NCBI RefSeq assembly: GCF_041729615.1
Contig: NZ_CP154874.1
Coordinates: 2,051,001 to 2,115,000 of the forward strand
DNA from: Pseudomonas alcaligenes
Lineage (GTDB): Bacteria > Pseudomonadota > Gammaproteobacteria > Pseudomonadales > Pseudomonadaceae
Length of the DNA: 64,000 bases
Reading direction: 5' to 3'
Shown here: one piece after another, positions 23,809 to 32,498 of the stretch
How positions within the stretch are numbered: position 1 is the first letter of the stretch
Layout: each line of letters opens with the position of its first letter
Position numbers and translations under genes: made by a program
The notes under the pieces: model-generated
Databases searched by the model: none
The model's input: the letters and a program-made list of their open reading frames with translations, nothing else
What the model was told of the DNA's origin: nothing

Positions 23809-24599
23809 CGCGCACCTGCCTTGGCCTGGTAGGCCGGGTGCCAGCGCAGCCAGGTACGCTCAAGCAGACGGGCGGCCAGATCGGCCAGCTTGCCCAGCAC
23901 CGCGTAGAGCAGGATGGCCAGTACCACCACGTCGGTCTGCAGGAATTCGCGGGCGTTCATCGCCAGGTAGCCGATGCCGGCGCTGGCGGAAATGGTCTCG
24001 GCGACGATCAACGTGAGCCACATGAAGCCGAGGGCGAAGCGCACGCCGACCAGGATCGACGGCAGGGCGCCGGGCAGGATCACCTGCCAGAACAGGGCGA
24101 AGCCTTTCAGGCCATAGCTGCGCGCCATTTCCACCAGCGCCGGGTCGACGTTGCGGATGCCGTGGTAGGTATTGAGGTAGATGGGGAACAGGGTGCCGAG
24201 GGCGACCAGGAAGATCTTCGCCGCCTCGTCGATGCCGAACCACAGGATCACCAGCGGGATCAGCGCCAGGTGCGGCACGTTGCGGATCATCTGCACCGAG
24301 CTGTCGAGGAAGCGCTCGCCCCAGTTGGACAGGCCGGTGATAAAGCCGAGCAGCAGCCCCAGGCCGCCGCCGATGGCGAAGCCGATGGCGGCGCGCTGGC
24401 CGCTGATGGCCAGGTGGGTCCAGATCTCGCCGCTTTCCAGCAGCGCCCAGCCGGCCCCGATGACCGCGCTCGGCGCCGGCAGGATGCGGGTGGACAGCCA
24501 GCCGGCCACCACCGCGCCCTGCCAGATCGCCAGCAGGGCCACGGGCAGGGCCCAGGGCGCCAGGCGCAGGGCCAGTTTGTTGAGGATTGTGTTGCTCAT
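23805..24599 (-). CDS. ssuC: Aliphatic sulfonate ABC transporter permease SsuC
   Basis: A 264-residue inner-membrane permease of the BPD_transp_1 type. It has about six helices and the EAA loop [24 protein letters not shown]. The [17 protein letters not shown] stretch is typical of the SsuC/TauC/NrtB group. It is 4-nt coupled to ssuB downstream. The spacer to ssuD is about 250 nt and is filled with two kinds of dispersed repeat, which is unusual inside an operon. Confidence 0.93.
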   Translation of the reverse strand: MSNTILNKLALRLAPWALPVALLAIWQGAVVAGWLSTRILPAPSAVIGAGWALLESGEIWTHLAISGQRAAIGFAIGGGLGLLLGFITGLSNWGERFLDSSVQMIRNVPHLALIPLVILWFGIDEAAKIFLVALGTLFPIYLNTYHGIRNVDPALVEMARSYGLKGFALFWQVILPGALPSILVGVRFALGFMWLTLIVAETISASAGIGYLAMNAREFLQTDVVVLAILLYAVLGKLADLAARLLERTWLRWHPAYQAKAGAR

Positions 24600-24634
24600 C
24601 GTTTACCTCGAAGAATCCTTGTCCACACCTCGCC

Positions 24635-24694
24635 GTAGCCCGGATGCAATCCGGGAAGCCCGGCGCACAGAGCCCCGGATTGCATCCGGGCTAC
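24635..24694. repeat. REP-like inverted repeat, family 1
   Basis: The best copy of the family in the window: GTAGCCCGGATGCAATCCGGG on the left, its near-perfect inverse CCCGGATTGCATCCGGGCTAC on the right, and an 18-nt GC-rich centre. It lies in the ssuC-ssuD spacer. Confidence 0.88.
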
Positions 24695-24715
24695 GGCTTC
24701 TGTGGTTTGCCCACT

Positions 24716-24844
24716 CCCCTCTCCCCAGCCCTCTCCCATGAATGGGAGAGGGAGCAGAGCTGCGCCGCCGGTCTACACAGTGGCCGGCAGATTCAGCGGT
24801 ACTCTCCCCTCGCCCGTTTACGGGAGAGGGGACGGGGGAGAGGG
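24716..24844. repeat. Two copies of dispersed repeat family 2
   Basis: 24716-24752 and 24803-24844 each contain CCCTCTCCC-type arms facing GGGAGAGGG. They lie about 50 nt apart, next to the family 1 element, in the ssuC-ssuD spacer. The arms could fold into stem-loops in the mRNA. Confidence 0.8.
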
Positions 24845-24852
24845 CGTTCGTT

Positions 24853-26001
24853 TCAACTGGCCGCAGCCGCCTTGGGCAGAATGTCGCTGGAGATCATTTC
24901 GCCGAACGGGCTGACGTAGCCGCGCGACGCCGGGCGTTCCGGCTGGGCGATATCCAGGTGCGGGAACAGTAGCTCGGCGACCCGGTACGACTCTTCCAGG
25001 TGCGGATAGCCGGAGAAGATGAAGGTGTCGATGCCCAGCGCGGCGTATTCCTTGACCCGCGCGGCCACGGTCGGACCGTCGCCGACCAGGGCGGTGCCGG
25101 CGCCGCCACGCACCAGGCCGACGCCGGCCCAGAGGTTGGGGCTGACTTCCAGCTTGTCCTTCTTGCCGCCGTGCAAGGCAGCCATGCGCTGCTGGCCAAC
25201 CGAGTCGAAGCGCGCCAGGGACGCCTGGGCACGGTCGATGGTGTCCTGGTCCAGATGGCTGATCAGGCGATCGGCGGCGGCCCAGGCTTCCTCGTTGGTC
25301 TCGCGCACGATAACGTGCAGGCGGATGCCGAAGCGCACCTCGCGGCCCTGGGCAGCGGCTTTCTCGCGCACGGCGGCGATCTTCTCGGCCACCGCGGCCG
25401 GCGGCTCGCCCCAGGTCAGGTACAGCTCGACCTGCTCGGCGGCCAGGTCTTGCGCGGCTTCGGAGGAGCCGCCGAAATACAGCGGCGGACGCGGCTGCTG
25501 GATCGGCGGGTAGAGCAGCTTGGCGCCCTTCACCTGCAGGTGCTTGCCGGCGTAGTCGACCGTCTCGCCCTCCAGGACCCGGCGCCAGATGCGGGTGAAT
25601 TCGACGGAGGCCTCGTAGCGCTCCTCGTGGGACAGGTGCAGGCCGTCGCCGGCCAACTCGTCCGGGTCGCCGCCGGTGACCAGGTTGAACAGCGCGCGGC
25701 CGCCCGACAGGCGGTCCAGCGTCGCCGCCTGGCGCGCGGCCACGGTGGGCGAAATGATCCCCGGGCGCAGGGCGACCAGGAACTTCAGGTTCTGCGTCAC
25801 CGAGATCAGCGAGGCGGCCACCAGCCAGGAGTCCTCGCAGGAGCGCCCGGTGGGGATCAGTACGCCGCCGAAGCCGAGGCGGTCGGCGGCCTGGGCGATC
25901 TGGGTGAGGTAGCCGTGGTCGACGGCACGCGCGCCTTCGGCGGTGCCGAGGTACTTGCCGTCGCCGTGGGTAGGGAGGAACCAGAAAATATTCAGGCTCA
26001 T
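24853..26001 (-). CDS. ssuD: FMNH2-dependent alkanesulfonate monooxygenase SsuD
   Basis: A 382-residue luciferase-like monooxygenase, the usual SsuD length. It releases sulfite from alkanesulfonates using FMNH2 supplied by SsuE and O2, giving the aldehyde. It starts [17 protein letters not shown]. It has the active-site Cys region GRSCEDSWL, and Arg and His contacts in [15 protein letters not shown] and HLSHEERY. The ATG at 26001 is standard. It lies between ssuA and ssuC in the order typical of pseudomonads. Confidence 0.95.
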   Translation of the reverse strand: MSLNIFWFLPTHGDGKYLGTAEGARAVDHGYLTQIAQAADRLGFGGVLIPTGRSCEDSWLVAASLISVTQNLKFLVALRPGIISPTVAARQAATLDRLSGGRALFNLVTGGDPDELAGDGLHLSHEERYEASVEFTRIWRRVLEGETVDYAGKHLQVKGAKLLYPPIQQPRPPLYFGGSSEAAQDLAAEQVELYLTWGEPPAAVAEKIAAVREKAAAQGREVRFGIRLHVIVRETNEEAWAAADRLISHLDQDTIDRAQASLARFDSVGQQRMAALHGGKKDKLEVSPNLWAGVGLVRGGAGTALVGDGPTVAARVKEYAALGIDTFIFSGYPHLEESYRVAELLFPHLDIAQPERPASRGYVSPFGEMISSDILPKAAAAS

Positions 26002-26025
26002 GGAGTGGTCTCCTTGCTCATGCAG

Positions 26026-26044
26026 GGCCCGGATGGAATCCGGG
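26026..26044. repeat. Half copy of REP-like family 1
   Basis: GCCCGGATGGAATCCGGGC is a single short palindrome, one arm of the family 1 element, in the ssuD-ssuA spacer. Confidence 0.6.
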
Positions 26045-26070
26045 CTAGTCGAATTCGTTGTGCTGTCTGC

Positions 26071-26118
26071 CCCCTCTCCCGGCCCTGCCGGCCACCCTCT
26101 CCCGCCAGCGGGAGAGGG
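26071..26118. repeat. Dispersed repeat, family 2
   Basis: CCCCTCTCCCGGCCCTGCCGG is followed by CCCTCTCCCGCCAGCGGGAGAGGG, a hairpin-forming copy in the ssuD-ssuA spacer. Confidence 0.8.
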
Positions 26119-26162
26119 AAGAGCCGGTGCCACAGTCAGGGGCTGGGGAATAGGGTTGGCCG

Positions 26163-27131
26163 TTACTGCTGCGCCACCTTGGCCGAGGCCGGAGGAGTCC
26201 AGATCACGTCCTTGATGCTCAGGCGCTTGGGAATCAGCTTGAGGTCGCTGAAGGTGTCGGCGATCTGCTGCTGCGCCTCGACCACAGCCGGGGTGATGGG
26301 CTGAGCACCGTAGGCCTGGCGCTCCACCGCTGTGCGGGTGATTTCCGGGGCCAGGCCCAGCAGCGGCGCCACCTGGGCAGTCGCCTCGGCGCTGTTGGCG
26401 CGGGTCCACTCGCCAATGCCACGGATTTCCTCGACCAGCACGCTGACCACTTCCGGGTGCTTCTCGGCGTAGGGCCTGGCGGCCAGGTAGAACTGGTGGT
26501 TGGCCACCAGGCCTTCGCCGTTGCGCAGGGTGCGCGCCTGCAGCTGATGCTCGGCGGCGGCCTGGAAGGGGTCCCAGATCACCCAGGCATCGACGCTGCC
26601 GCGCTCGAAGGCGGCGCGCGCATCGGCCGGCGGCAGGTAAACGGGCTGGATGTCGCTGTACTTCAGGCCGGCGTCTTCCAGAGCGCGCACCAGCAGGTAA
26701 TGCACGTTGGAGCCCTTGTTCAGGGCGATCTTCTTGCCCTTCAGCTCGCTCACCGACTTCAGCGACGAGTCCTTGGGCACCAGAATCGCCTCGCTGGTCG
26801 GCGCCGGCGGCTCATGGGCGACGTACAGCAGGTCGGCACCGGCGGCCTGGGCGAAGATCGGCGGCGCCTCGCCGGTGGTGCCGAAGTCGATCGAGCCGAC
26901 GTTCAGCCCCTCGAGCAGCTGCGGGCCACCGGGGAATTCGGTCCACTGCACCTCGATGCCCTGCTCGGCCAGGCGCTTCTCCAGCGAGCCCTTGGCCTTG
27001 AGCAGCACCAGGGTGCCGTACTTCTGATAGCCGATTCGCAGGGTCTCGGCCTGAGCTTGAGTGATGGCGCCGAAGGAAATGGCCGCGGCAAACAGGGCGA
27101 CCAGGCTCCGACGCAAAGTGAGGGTGCGCAT
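26163..27131 (-). CDS. ssuA: Aliphatic sulfonate-binding protein SsuA
   Basis: A 322-residue periplasmic binding protein. The signal peptide covers about residues 1-28 ([18 protein letters not shown]). The NMT1/SsuA fold is recognisable from [36 protein letters not shown] and [12 protein letters not shown]. The start MRTLTLRR at 27131 gives a normal signal peptide. Apart from the initiator Met the protein has no Met or Cys, fitting synthesis under sulfur starvation. It delivers sulfonates to SsuBC. Confidence 0.94.
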   Translation of the reverse strand: MRTLTLRRSLVALFAAAISFGAITQAQAETLRIGYQKYGTLVLLKAKGSLEKRLAEQGIEVQWTEFPGGPQLLEGLNVGSIDFGTTGEAPPIFAQAAGADLLYVAHEPPAPTSEAILVPKDSSLKSVSELKGKKIALNKGSNVHYLLVRALEDAGLKYSDIQPVYLPPADARAAFERGSVDAWVIWDPFQAAAEHQLQARTLRNGEGLVANHQFYLAARPYAEKHPEVVSVLVEEIRGIGEWTRANSAEATAQVAPLLGLAPEITRTAVERQAYGAQPITPAVVEAQQQIADTFSDLKLIPKRLSIKDVIWTPPASAKVAQQ

Positions 27132-27233
27132 GGCGCGGCTCCTTTGCAGTAGGTTGTCTTGGTTGGCACCTGCTGGCCCGTTGGCGGGCGAGTAAGGCGG
27201 GGCGTTGCATGGCGCGGCCATTGCCGCGTCGGT

Positions 27234-27827
27234 TCAGATACTCCAGCGGGCGTTCACCAGCCGGTCGCTCAACAGCTGCGGGTCGATCGGCCGGGGCCGG
27301 CGCGCCAGGGCGGCGAGCAGCTGGTCCAGCGACTCGTCGAGACGCTCGCGCAGCTCGTCGTCGATGCGCGCGGGGAGGTCCCCTTCCGCGTAGGCGATCT
27401 GCTTGTCCACGGCGAACACACCGGGGAGCATTTCCTGGGCCTTGAGTGCGGCCAGCACCGGCTTCAGCGCATAGTCCACGGCCAGCAGGTGGGCCGGGCT
27501 GCCGCCACTGGCCAGCGGCAGCACCGCCTTGTGCGCCAGGGCGCGTTCCGGCAGCAGGTCGAGCAGCACCTTCAGCGCACCGGTGAACGACGCCTTGTAT
27601 ACCGGCGTCGCCACCATCAGGCCGTCGGCGCTGGCCACCGCCGCCTGCAGCTGCTGCACGGCGGGGCTGGTGAAGTCGGCGTGCAGCAGGGCCTCGGCCG
27701 GGAAATCACGCACGCGCAGCAGGCTGACTTCCAGGCCGTGACCTTGCAGGTGCTGGCGGGCGTACTCCAGCAGCAGCTCGGTGCGCGAGCGCGCCGAGGG
27801 GCTGCCGGATAACAGAACCACGTGCAT
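27234..27827 (-). CDS. ssuE: NAD(P)H-dependent FMN reductase SsuE
   Basis: A 197-residue flavodoxin-fold reductase. It opens with the phosphate loop [16 protein letters not shown] and contains [22 protein letters not shown], the SsuE/MsuE family fingerprint. It supplies FMNH2 to SsuD. It lies 9 nt after lsfA, so lsfA and ssuE share a transcript. It has only three Met and no Cys. Confidence 0.94.
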   Translation of the reverse strand: MHVVLLSGSPSARSRTELLLEYARQHLQGHGLEVSLLRVRDFPAEALLHADFTSPAVQQLQAAVASADGLMVATPVYKASFTGALKVLLDLLPERALAHKAVLPLASGGSPAHLLAVDYALKPVLAALKAQEMLPGVFAVDKQIAYAEGDLPARIDDELRERLDESLDQLLAALARRPRPIDPQLLSDRLVNARWSI

Positions 27828-27836
27828 GTCAGTTCC

Positions 27837-28475
27837 TCAGCGGTTCGGCTGCGGGGTCAGGCGCAGGTAAGGCTTCACCGCGCGATAGCCCCTGGGGAAG
27901 CGCTGGGCGATTTCCGCCTCGTCCTTCAGCGACGGCACGATCACCACCTCGTCGCCGTCCTGCCAGTTGGCCGGGGTGGCGACCTTGTGCTGGTCGGTCA
28001 GCTGCAGCGAATCGATGACGCGCAGGATCTCGTGGAAGTTGCGCCCGGTGCTGGCCGGGTAGGTGATGATCAGGCGCACCTTCTTGTGCGGATCGATGAT
28101 GAACAGCGAACGTACGGTCAGGGTGTCGTTGGCATTGGGGTGGATCAGGTCGTACAGGCCGGAGACCTTGCGGTCGGCGTCGGCGATGATGGGGAAGTTG
28201 ACGCGGGTGTTCTGCGTCTCGTTGATGTCGTCGATCCACTTCAGGTGCGAGTCCACCGGGTCCACGGAGAGGGCGATGACCTTGACCCCGCGCTGGGCGA
28301 AGTCGTCCTTCAGCTTGGCGGTGAAACCCAGCTCGGTGGTGCACACCGGAGTGAAATCGGCCGGGTGGGAGAACAGCACGCCCCAGCTGTCGCCCAGCCA
28401 GTCGTGGAAACGGATGCGGCCTTCGCTGGAGTCCTGCTCGAAATCGGGGGCGATATCGCCCAGACGGATGCTCAT
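27837..28475 (-). CDS. lsfA: 1-Cys peroxiredoxin LsfA
   Basis: A 212-residue Prx6-type peroxiredoxin. The peroxidatic Cys is in HPADFTPVCTTELG near residue 45. There is no second conserved Cys, and the long C-terminal domain of the 1-Cys class is present (TPANWQDGDEVVIVPSL). The catalytic Cys is the only Cys and the start Met the only Met. In pseudomonads LsfA is induced by sulfur limitation and lies beside ssu; the position here, as first gene before ssuEADCBF, is the same. It probably removes peroxide leaking from flavin monooxygenases. Confidence 0.94.
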   Translation of the reverse strand: MSIRLGDIAPDFEQDSSEGRIRFHDWLGDSWGVLFSHPADFTPVCTTELGFTAKLKDDFAQRGVKVIALSVDPVDSHLKWIDDINETQNTRVNFPIIADADRKVSGLYDLIHPNANDTLTVRSLFIIDPHKKVRLIITYPASTGRNFHEILRVIDSLQLTDQHKVATPANWQDGDEVVIVPSLKDEAEIAQRFPRGYRAVKPYLRLTPQPNR

Positions 28476-28530
28476 GGTGTTGCTCCTTGGCGGTTCGTTG
28501 CGTGAGGCTCACTATTGCTCAGGAACGAAA

Positions 28531-28633
28531 TGGAATAAAAAGAATAAATAACGATTTATTTATTCCATAAAGAGATATGCGATCCACGATAAAAAGGCAT
28601 AAGCATCTAATCAATTATTCTTTCAAAGAATAA
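28531..28633. promoter_or_regulatory. AT-rich sulfur-starvation control region between lsfA-ssu and the sbp-like gene
   Basis: In a strongly AT-rich island lie TGGAATAAA (28531-28539) and its inverse TTTATTCCA (28559-28567), and a perfect 19-nt palindrome TTATTCTTT-C-AAAGAATAA (28615-28633). Related TTATTCC or AAAGAAT words occur before the other sulfur genes at 35862, 39968 and 41153. CysB is the obvious candidate, since its sites are AT-rich and loosely conserved. Binding is inferred. Confidence 0.6.
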
Positions 28634-28681
28634 AAATCCGCTTCTATAGTCGGCGGCGTTATCCGAATCCAAGGACGTCCG

Positions 28682-29677
28682 ATGAAACGCCTACTGCCCC
28701 TTTCCCTGCTGGCCGCCGGCTTCGCCCTGGCCACTTCCGCCCAGGCGGCGACCCTGCTCAACGTCTCCTACGACGTGATGCGCGACTTCTACAAGGACTA
28801 CAACGCCGCCTTCCAGAAGCACTGGCAGGCCGAAGGCGGCCAGCCGCTGCAGATCCAGATGTCCCACGGCGGTTCGAGCAAGCAGGCGCGGGCGGTGATC
28901 GACGGCCTGGCCGCCGATGTGATCACCATGAACATGGCCACCGACATCAACGCCCTCGCCGACCACGGCGGCCTGGTACCGCGGGACTGGGCCGCGCGTC
29001 TGCCGGACAACAGCGCGCCCTTCACCTCCGCCACCGTGTTCATCGTGCGCAAGGGCAACCCCAAGGCCCTGCAGGATTGGCCGGACCTGCTCAAGGACGG
29101 CGTGCAGGTGGTGGTTCCCAACCCCAAGACCTCGGGCAACGGTCGCTACACCTACCTCTCCGCCTGGGGCTACGTGCTGCAGAACGGCGGTGACGAGGGC
29201 AAGGCCCGCGACTTCGTCGGCAAGCTGTTCAAGCAGGCGCCGGTGCTGGATACCGGCGGCCGCGCCGCCACCACCACCTTCATCCAGAACCAGATCGGCG
29301 ACGTGCTGGTGACCTTCGAGAACGAGGCCGAGATGATCGCCCGCGAGTTCGGCCGCGGCAGCTTCGAAGTGGTCTATCCGACAGTTTCCGCCGAAGCCGA
29401 GCCGCCGGTGGCGGTGGTCGACAAGGTGGTGGACAAGAAGGGCACCCGCGCCGAGGCCGAGGCCTACCTGAAGTACCTATGGTCGGAGCAGGGCCAGCGC
29501 ATCGCCGCCAACAACTACCTGCGCCCGCGCAACGAGAAGATCCTCGCCGAGTTCGCCGACCGCTTCCCCAAGGTCACCTTCTTCAACGTGAACCAGACCT
29601 TCGGTGACTGGCCGAGCATCCAGAAGACCCACTTCAACGATGGCGGCGTGTTCGACCAGATCTACACCGCGCAGTGA
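28682..29677 (+). CDS. Sulfate/sulfate-ester-type periplasmic binding protein (Sbp family)
   Basis: A 331-residue Sbp-family protein with signal peptide (LSLLAAGFALATSAQA). The fold motifs are [54 protein letters not shown] and the terminal FNDGGVFDQIY. It is a clear paralogue of the Sbp at 41571. It stands alone with no permease genes, so it may share the CysTWA system. It differs in holding five internal Met, whereas its paralogue has none. It is divergent from lsfA-ssu across the AT-rich control region, and a strong terminator follows. Confidence 0.9.
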   Translation: MKRLLPLSLLAAGFALATSAQAATLLNVSYDVMRDFYKDYNAAFQKHWQAEGGQPLQIQMSHGGSSKQARAVIDGLAADVITMNMATDINALADHGGLVPRDWAARLPDNSAPFTSATVFIVRKGNPKALQDWPDLLKDGVQVVVPNPKTSGNGRYTYLSAWGYVLQNGGDEGKARDFVGKLFKQAPVLDTGGRAATTTFIQNQIGDVLVTFENEAEMIAREFGRGSFEVVYPTVSAEAEPPVAVVDKVVDKKGTRAEAEAYLKYLWSEQGQRIAANNYLRPRNEKILAEFADRFPKVTFFNVNQTFGDWPSIQKTHFNDGGVFDQIYTAQ

Positions 29678-29680
29678 CAC

Positions 29681-29712
29681 CAGGAAGCCCGGCAAATGCC
29701 GGGCTTCCTGTT
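29681..29712 (+). terminator. Rho-independent terminator of the sbp-like gene
   Basis: A perfect 13-bp stem, CAGGAAGCCCGGC/GCCGGGCTTCCTG, with loop AAAT. It starts 4 nt after the stop codon and ends in a short T-run. It may serve the convergent gene as well. Confidence 0.85.
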
Positions 29713-29720
29713 TGCGCCCA

Positions 29721-30122
29721 TCATGCCGCCAGCAGCTCGGAGCGTTTCAGGCCCATCAGCTCCAGCTCGATGAACAGCAGCACCAGCAGCGCCTGGCCGA
29801 TGACGAAGATGTGGCCGAGCAGGTTGGGCGCGATCCAGCCGGCGATCAGCAACAGCAGGCTGTCCACCACCCACAGCGCGTTGACGGCCAGCACGGCCCA
29901 CACCAGCAGGCGGTTGACCGTCTCGCCGCTGCTCAGCCACAGCAGGAACAGCCCGAGCGGCAACAGGGCCAGGCCGCTGCCGAGCAGTAGCTCACGCGGC
30001 AGCGCCAGCAGCTCGGCCAGCCAGGCGCTGGCCAGCACCAGCAGGGAGCCGGTGGCCAGGCCGAGCAGGCCATCGGCGAACAGGGCGCGGCGCAGCAGGG
30101 GGGAAGCGTTCAGGGTATGCAT
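29721..30122 (-). CDS. Small four-helix membrane protein of unknown function
   Basis: A 133-residue, very hydrophobic protein with four predicted membrane helices (about residues 15-38, 45-65, 70-92 and 100-124), short loops and no catalytic motif. A signal peptide is not apparent. It is divergent from the XRE/MmyB-like regulator gene across a spacer with a perfect palindrome, so it is probably the regulator's target. I do not recognise the family. Confidence 0.7.
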   Translation of the reverse strand: MHTLNASPLLRRALFADGLLGLATGSLLVLASAWLAELLALPRELLLGSGLALLPLGLFLLWLSSGETVNRLLVWAVLAVNALWVVDSLLLLIAGWIAPNLLGHIFVIGQALLVLLFIELELMGLKRSELLAA

Positions 30123-30194
30123 GGCGAATCCTCCAGATGGCGGCGCCGGACTGGCGCCTGGGCATATGGTTCTCCCGAGGCGGGCGACACGTCG

Positions 30195-30211
30195 ATTACC
30201 TGCCAGGTAAT
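30195..30211. promoter_or_regulatory. Operator palindrome between the membrane protein and XRE regulator genes
   Basis: A perfect 17-nt palindrome, ATTACCTG-C-CAGGTAAT, lies 37 nt before the regulator ATG and 73 nt before the divergent membrane-protein start. This is the likely binding site of the XRE-family protein encoded next to it. Confidence 0.72.
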
Positions 30212-30247
30212 GGCCGCGATAACGCCCCTGGGCTATCGTCCGAACCC

Positions 30248-31042
30248 ATGAACACAGCCAATCACCCCGTCGGCGCCCTGTTGCGCCAGTGGCGCCAGCG
30301 TCGCCGCCTGAGCCAGCTCGACCTGGCCTGCGAGGCGGACATCTCCACCCGCCACCTGAGCTTCGTCGAGACCGGCCGCGCCTTGCCCAGCCGCGAGATG
30401 CTGCTGCACCTGGCCGAGCAGCTGGAAATTCCGCTGCGCGAGCGCAACCGCCTGCTCAGCGCCGCCGGCTACGCGCCGCTGTACAGCCAGCACACGCTGG
30501 ACGACCCGGCCCTGGCCGCCGCCCGCGCCGCCATCGAGCAGCTGCTCAAGGCCCACGAGCCCTACCCGGCGCTGACCATCGACCGCCAGTGGAACCTGCT
30601 GGCGGCCAACGCCGCGGTGGCGCCCTTCCTCGCCGGCGTGCCGGCCGAGCTGCTCGGCCCGCCGCTCAACGTGCTGCGCATTTCCCTGCACCCGGACGGC
30701 CTGGCGCCACGCATCCTCAACCTGGCGCAGTGGCGCGCCTACCTGCTGATGCGCCTGCAGCACGACATCGACATCAGCGGCGACCCGCAGCTGGTGGCGC
30801 TGCAGGAGGAGCTGCTGAGCTATCCCGCGCCGGCCGAGAAGGCCGAGCCAACGCCTGCGAGCGTGCTGATGCCGTTGCAGTTCCGCACCGAGCACGGCGT
30901 GCTCAGCCTGATCAGCACCACCACGGTGTTCGGCACGCCCAACGACGTGACCCTGGCCGAGCTGGCGCTGGAAACCTTCTTCCCGGCCGACGAGAGCAGT
31001 GCCGCGTATCTGCGCCAGCTGGCCGCTTCGTCGCCCGGCTGA
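30248..31042 (+). CDS. XRE-family transcriptional regulator with MmyB-like ligand-binding domain
   Basis: A 264-residue protein. The N-terminal Cro/C1 helix-turn-helix lies at about residues 8-62 (RRRLSQLDLACEADISTRHLSFVETGRALPS). The C-terminal domain (about 95-260) carries the MmyB-like LTIDRQWNLLAANAA and FRTEHGVLSLISTTTVFGTPNDVTLAELALETFFP. Such regulators of the actinobacterial and pseudomonad type are thought to bind fatty acids. It probably represses the divergent membrane-protein gene and itself through the palindrome at 30195. The LysE-type exporter gene follows after 67 nt and may be in the same transcript. Confidence 0.87.
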   Translation: MNTANHPVGALLRQWRQRRRLSQLDLACEADISTRHLSFVETGRALPSREMLLHLAEQLEIPLRERNRLLSAAGYAPLYSQHTLDDPALAAARAAIEQLLKAHEPYPALTIDRQWNLLAANAAVAPFLAGVPAELLGPPLNVLRISLHPDGLAPRILNLAQWRAYLLMRLQHDIDISGDPQLVALQEELLSYPAPAEKAEPTPASVLMPLQFRTEHGVLSLISTTTVFGTPNDVTLAELALETFFPADESSAAYLRQLAASSPG

Positions 31043-31109
31043 GGCGGCGCTTGCAGGGCACCAGCGGAGCCGCCATCCTGACCGCCCTTTCAGGAACGCG
31101 GATTGCGCC

Positions 31110-31730
31110 ATGCTCGAACTCGTCTCGGTCATCACCATCACCCTGCTCGCCGTGATCAGCCCCGGCGCCGACTTCGCCATGGTCAGCCGCAACAGCATGT
31201 TCCTCTCGCGCCGCGCCGGCCTGCTCACGGCGCTGGGCATCAGCCTCGGCGTGCTGGTGCACGTGACCTACTCGATGCTCGGCATCGGCCTGCTGATCTC
31301 GCAGTCGATCCTGCTGTTCAACCTGGTCAAGTTCGCCGGCGCCGCCTACCTGATCTGGCTCGGCATCGGCATGCTGCGCAGCCGCAAGCTTGATCCGCAG
31401 CAGGTGGTCGCCGCGCCGCAGCTGAGCGACTGGCAGGCGCTGCGCGTGGGCTTCCTGACCAACGCGCTGAACCCCAAGACCACGCTGTTCGTGGTCGCCC
31501 TGTTCACCCAGGTGATCAGCCCGGACACCGCCACCCTGACCCAGCTCGGCTACGGCCTGTTCATGGCCGTCGCGCACCTGTTCTGGTTCGCCCTGGTGGC
31601 CTACGGCCTGTCCTCGGAGGCGGCGCGCGGCTTCGTTGCCCGCAGCCGGCACCTGATCGAGCGCGCCATCGGCGGCGTGCTCGTGGCCCTGGGGTTGGGT
31701 CTGGCCGCCTCGTCGCTGCAGCGCAGCTAA
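31110..31730 (+). CDS. LysE/RhtB-family amino-acid exporter
   Basis: A 206-residue inner-membrane exporter. It has about six helices and the family signature ISPGADFAMVSRNSM near residue 17, KFAGAAYLIWLGIGML and GFLTNALNPKTTLFV. Family members export amino acids, homoserine lactones or other small molecules; the substrate cannot be told. The ATG at 31110 has AGGAA about 13 nt upstream. It converges with the ABC transporter operon over a terminator. Confidence 0.88.
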   Translation: MLELVSVITITLLAVISPGADFAMVSRNSMFLSRRAGLLTALGISLGVLVHVTYSMLGIGLLISQSILLFNLVKFAGAAYLIWLGIGMLRSRKLDPQQVVAAPQLSDWQALRVGFLTNALNPKTTLFVVALFTQVISPDTATLTQLGYGLFMAVAHLFWFALVAYGLSSEAARGFVARSRHLIERAIGGVLVALGLGLAASSLQRS

Positions 31731-31753
31731 AAAAACCGGGCCATGGTGCCCGG
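31728..31753 (-). terminator. Terminator of the sulfonate-type ABC transporter operon
   Basis: The stem CCGGGC/GCCCGG (31736-31741 and 31748-31753) is followed on the minus strand by a run of eight T residues, which on the plus strand begins at the stop codon of the LysE-type gene. Confidence 0.8.
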
Positions 31754-31777
31754 AAATGCTTCCACCTTGAGGTTCGC

Positions 31778-32497
31778 TTACAGCGTCAGCTCGGTCAGCG
31801 CCTCGCCACGCAGGTAGGCCAGCTCGGCCGAGCGACGGTCGCGCGGGTGGGGCAGCGGCACCGCCAGCTCGCGCTGGATACGGCTGGGGCTGCCGCCGAG
31901 GATCAGCACGCGGTCGCTGAGATAGAAGGCCTCGTCGAGATCGTGGGTGACCAGCAGCAGGGCGATGCCGTAGCGATCGGCCAGGCCCACCACCAGGTCC
32001 TGCAGCTTCATGCGGGTGAAGGCGTCCACCGCGCTGAACGGCTCGTCCAGCAACAGCACCTGCGGGCGCTGGTACAGGCCGCGGGCGATGGCCACGCGCT
32101 GGGCCATGCCGCCGGAGAGCTGCTTGGGCAGCTTGCCGCCCTGGCCGGCCAGGCCGACATCCTCCAGCAGTTGCTCGATCCACTCGGCGTCTGCGCCACG
32201 ACCGGCGGCGAAGCCGACGTTCTGCGCCACGTTCAGCCAGGGCATCAGGCGTGGCTCCTGAAACACCACGCCGATACCCGTGCCACCACCGAAATCCAGC
32301 AACGGGTTATGCGCCAGGCCGCCGGTGAAATCCTGGTCGAGACCGGCGGCGATGCGCAGCAGGGTGCTCTTGCCGCAGCCACTGGGGCCAAGCAGGCTGA
32401 CGATTTCGCCCGGTGCCAGGCTCAGGTCGATATCGTCCAGCACGCGCTGGCCGGCGAAGGCCTTGCGGATGCCACGTAGCTCCAGCAATGCGCTCAT
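31778..32497 (-). CDS. ABC transporter ATP-binding protein, sulfonate/sulfate-ester type
   Basis: A 239-residue ATPase of the nitrate/sulfonate/taurine group. It has Walker A GPSGCGKST near residue 36, FQEPRLMPWLNV, the signature LSGGMAQRVAIARGL, Walker B LLLDEPFSAVD and LLVTHD. It lies 1 nt from the permease gene. With the permease, the binding protein and the porin upstream it forms one operon. The set resembles AtsBCR-like and SsuABC transporters, and the substrate may be a sulfate ester or sulfonate. Confidence 0.88.
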   Translation of the reverse strand: MSALLELRGIRKAFAGQRVLDDIDLSLAPGEIVSLLGPSGCGKSTLLRIAAGLDQDFTGGLAHNPLLDFGGGTGIGVVFQEPRLMPWLNVAQNVGFAAGRGADAEWIEQLLEDVGLAGQGGKLPKQLSGGMAQRVAIARGLYQRPQVLLLDEPFSAVDAFTRMKLQDLVVGLADRYGIALLLVTHDLDEAFYLSDRVLILGGSPSRIQRELAVPLPHPRDRRSAELAYLRGEALTELTL

Positions 32498-32498
32498 C

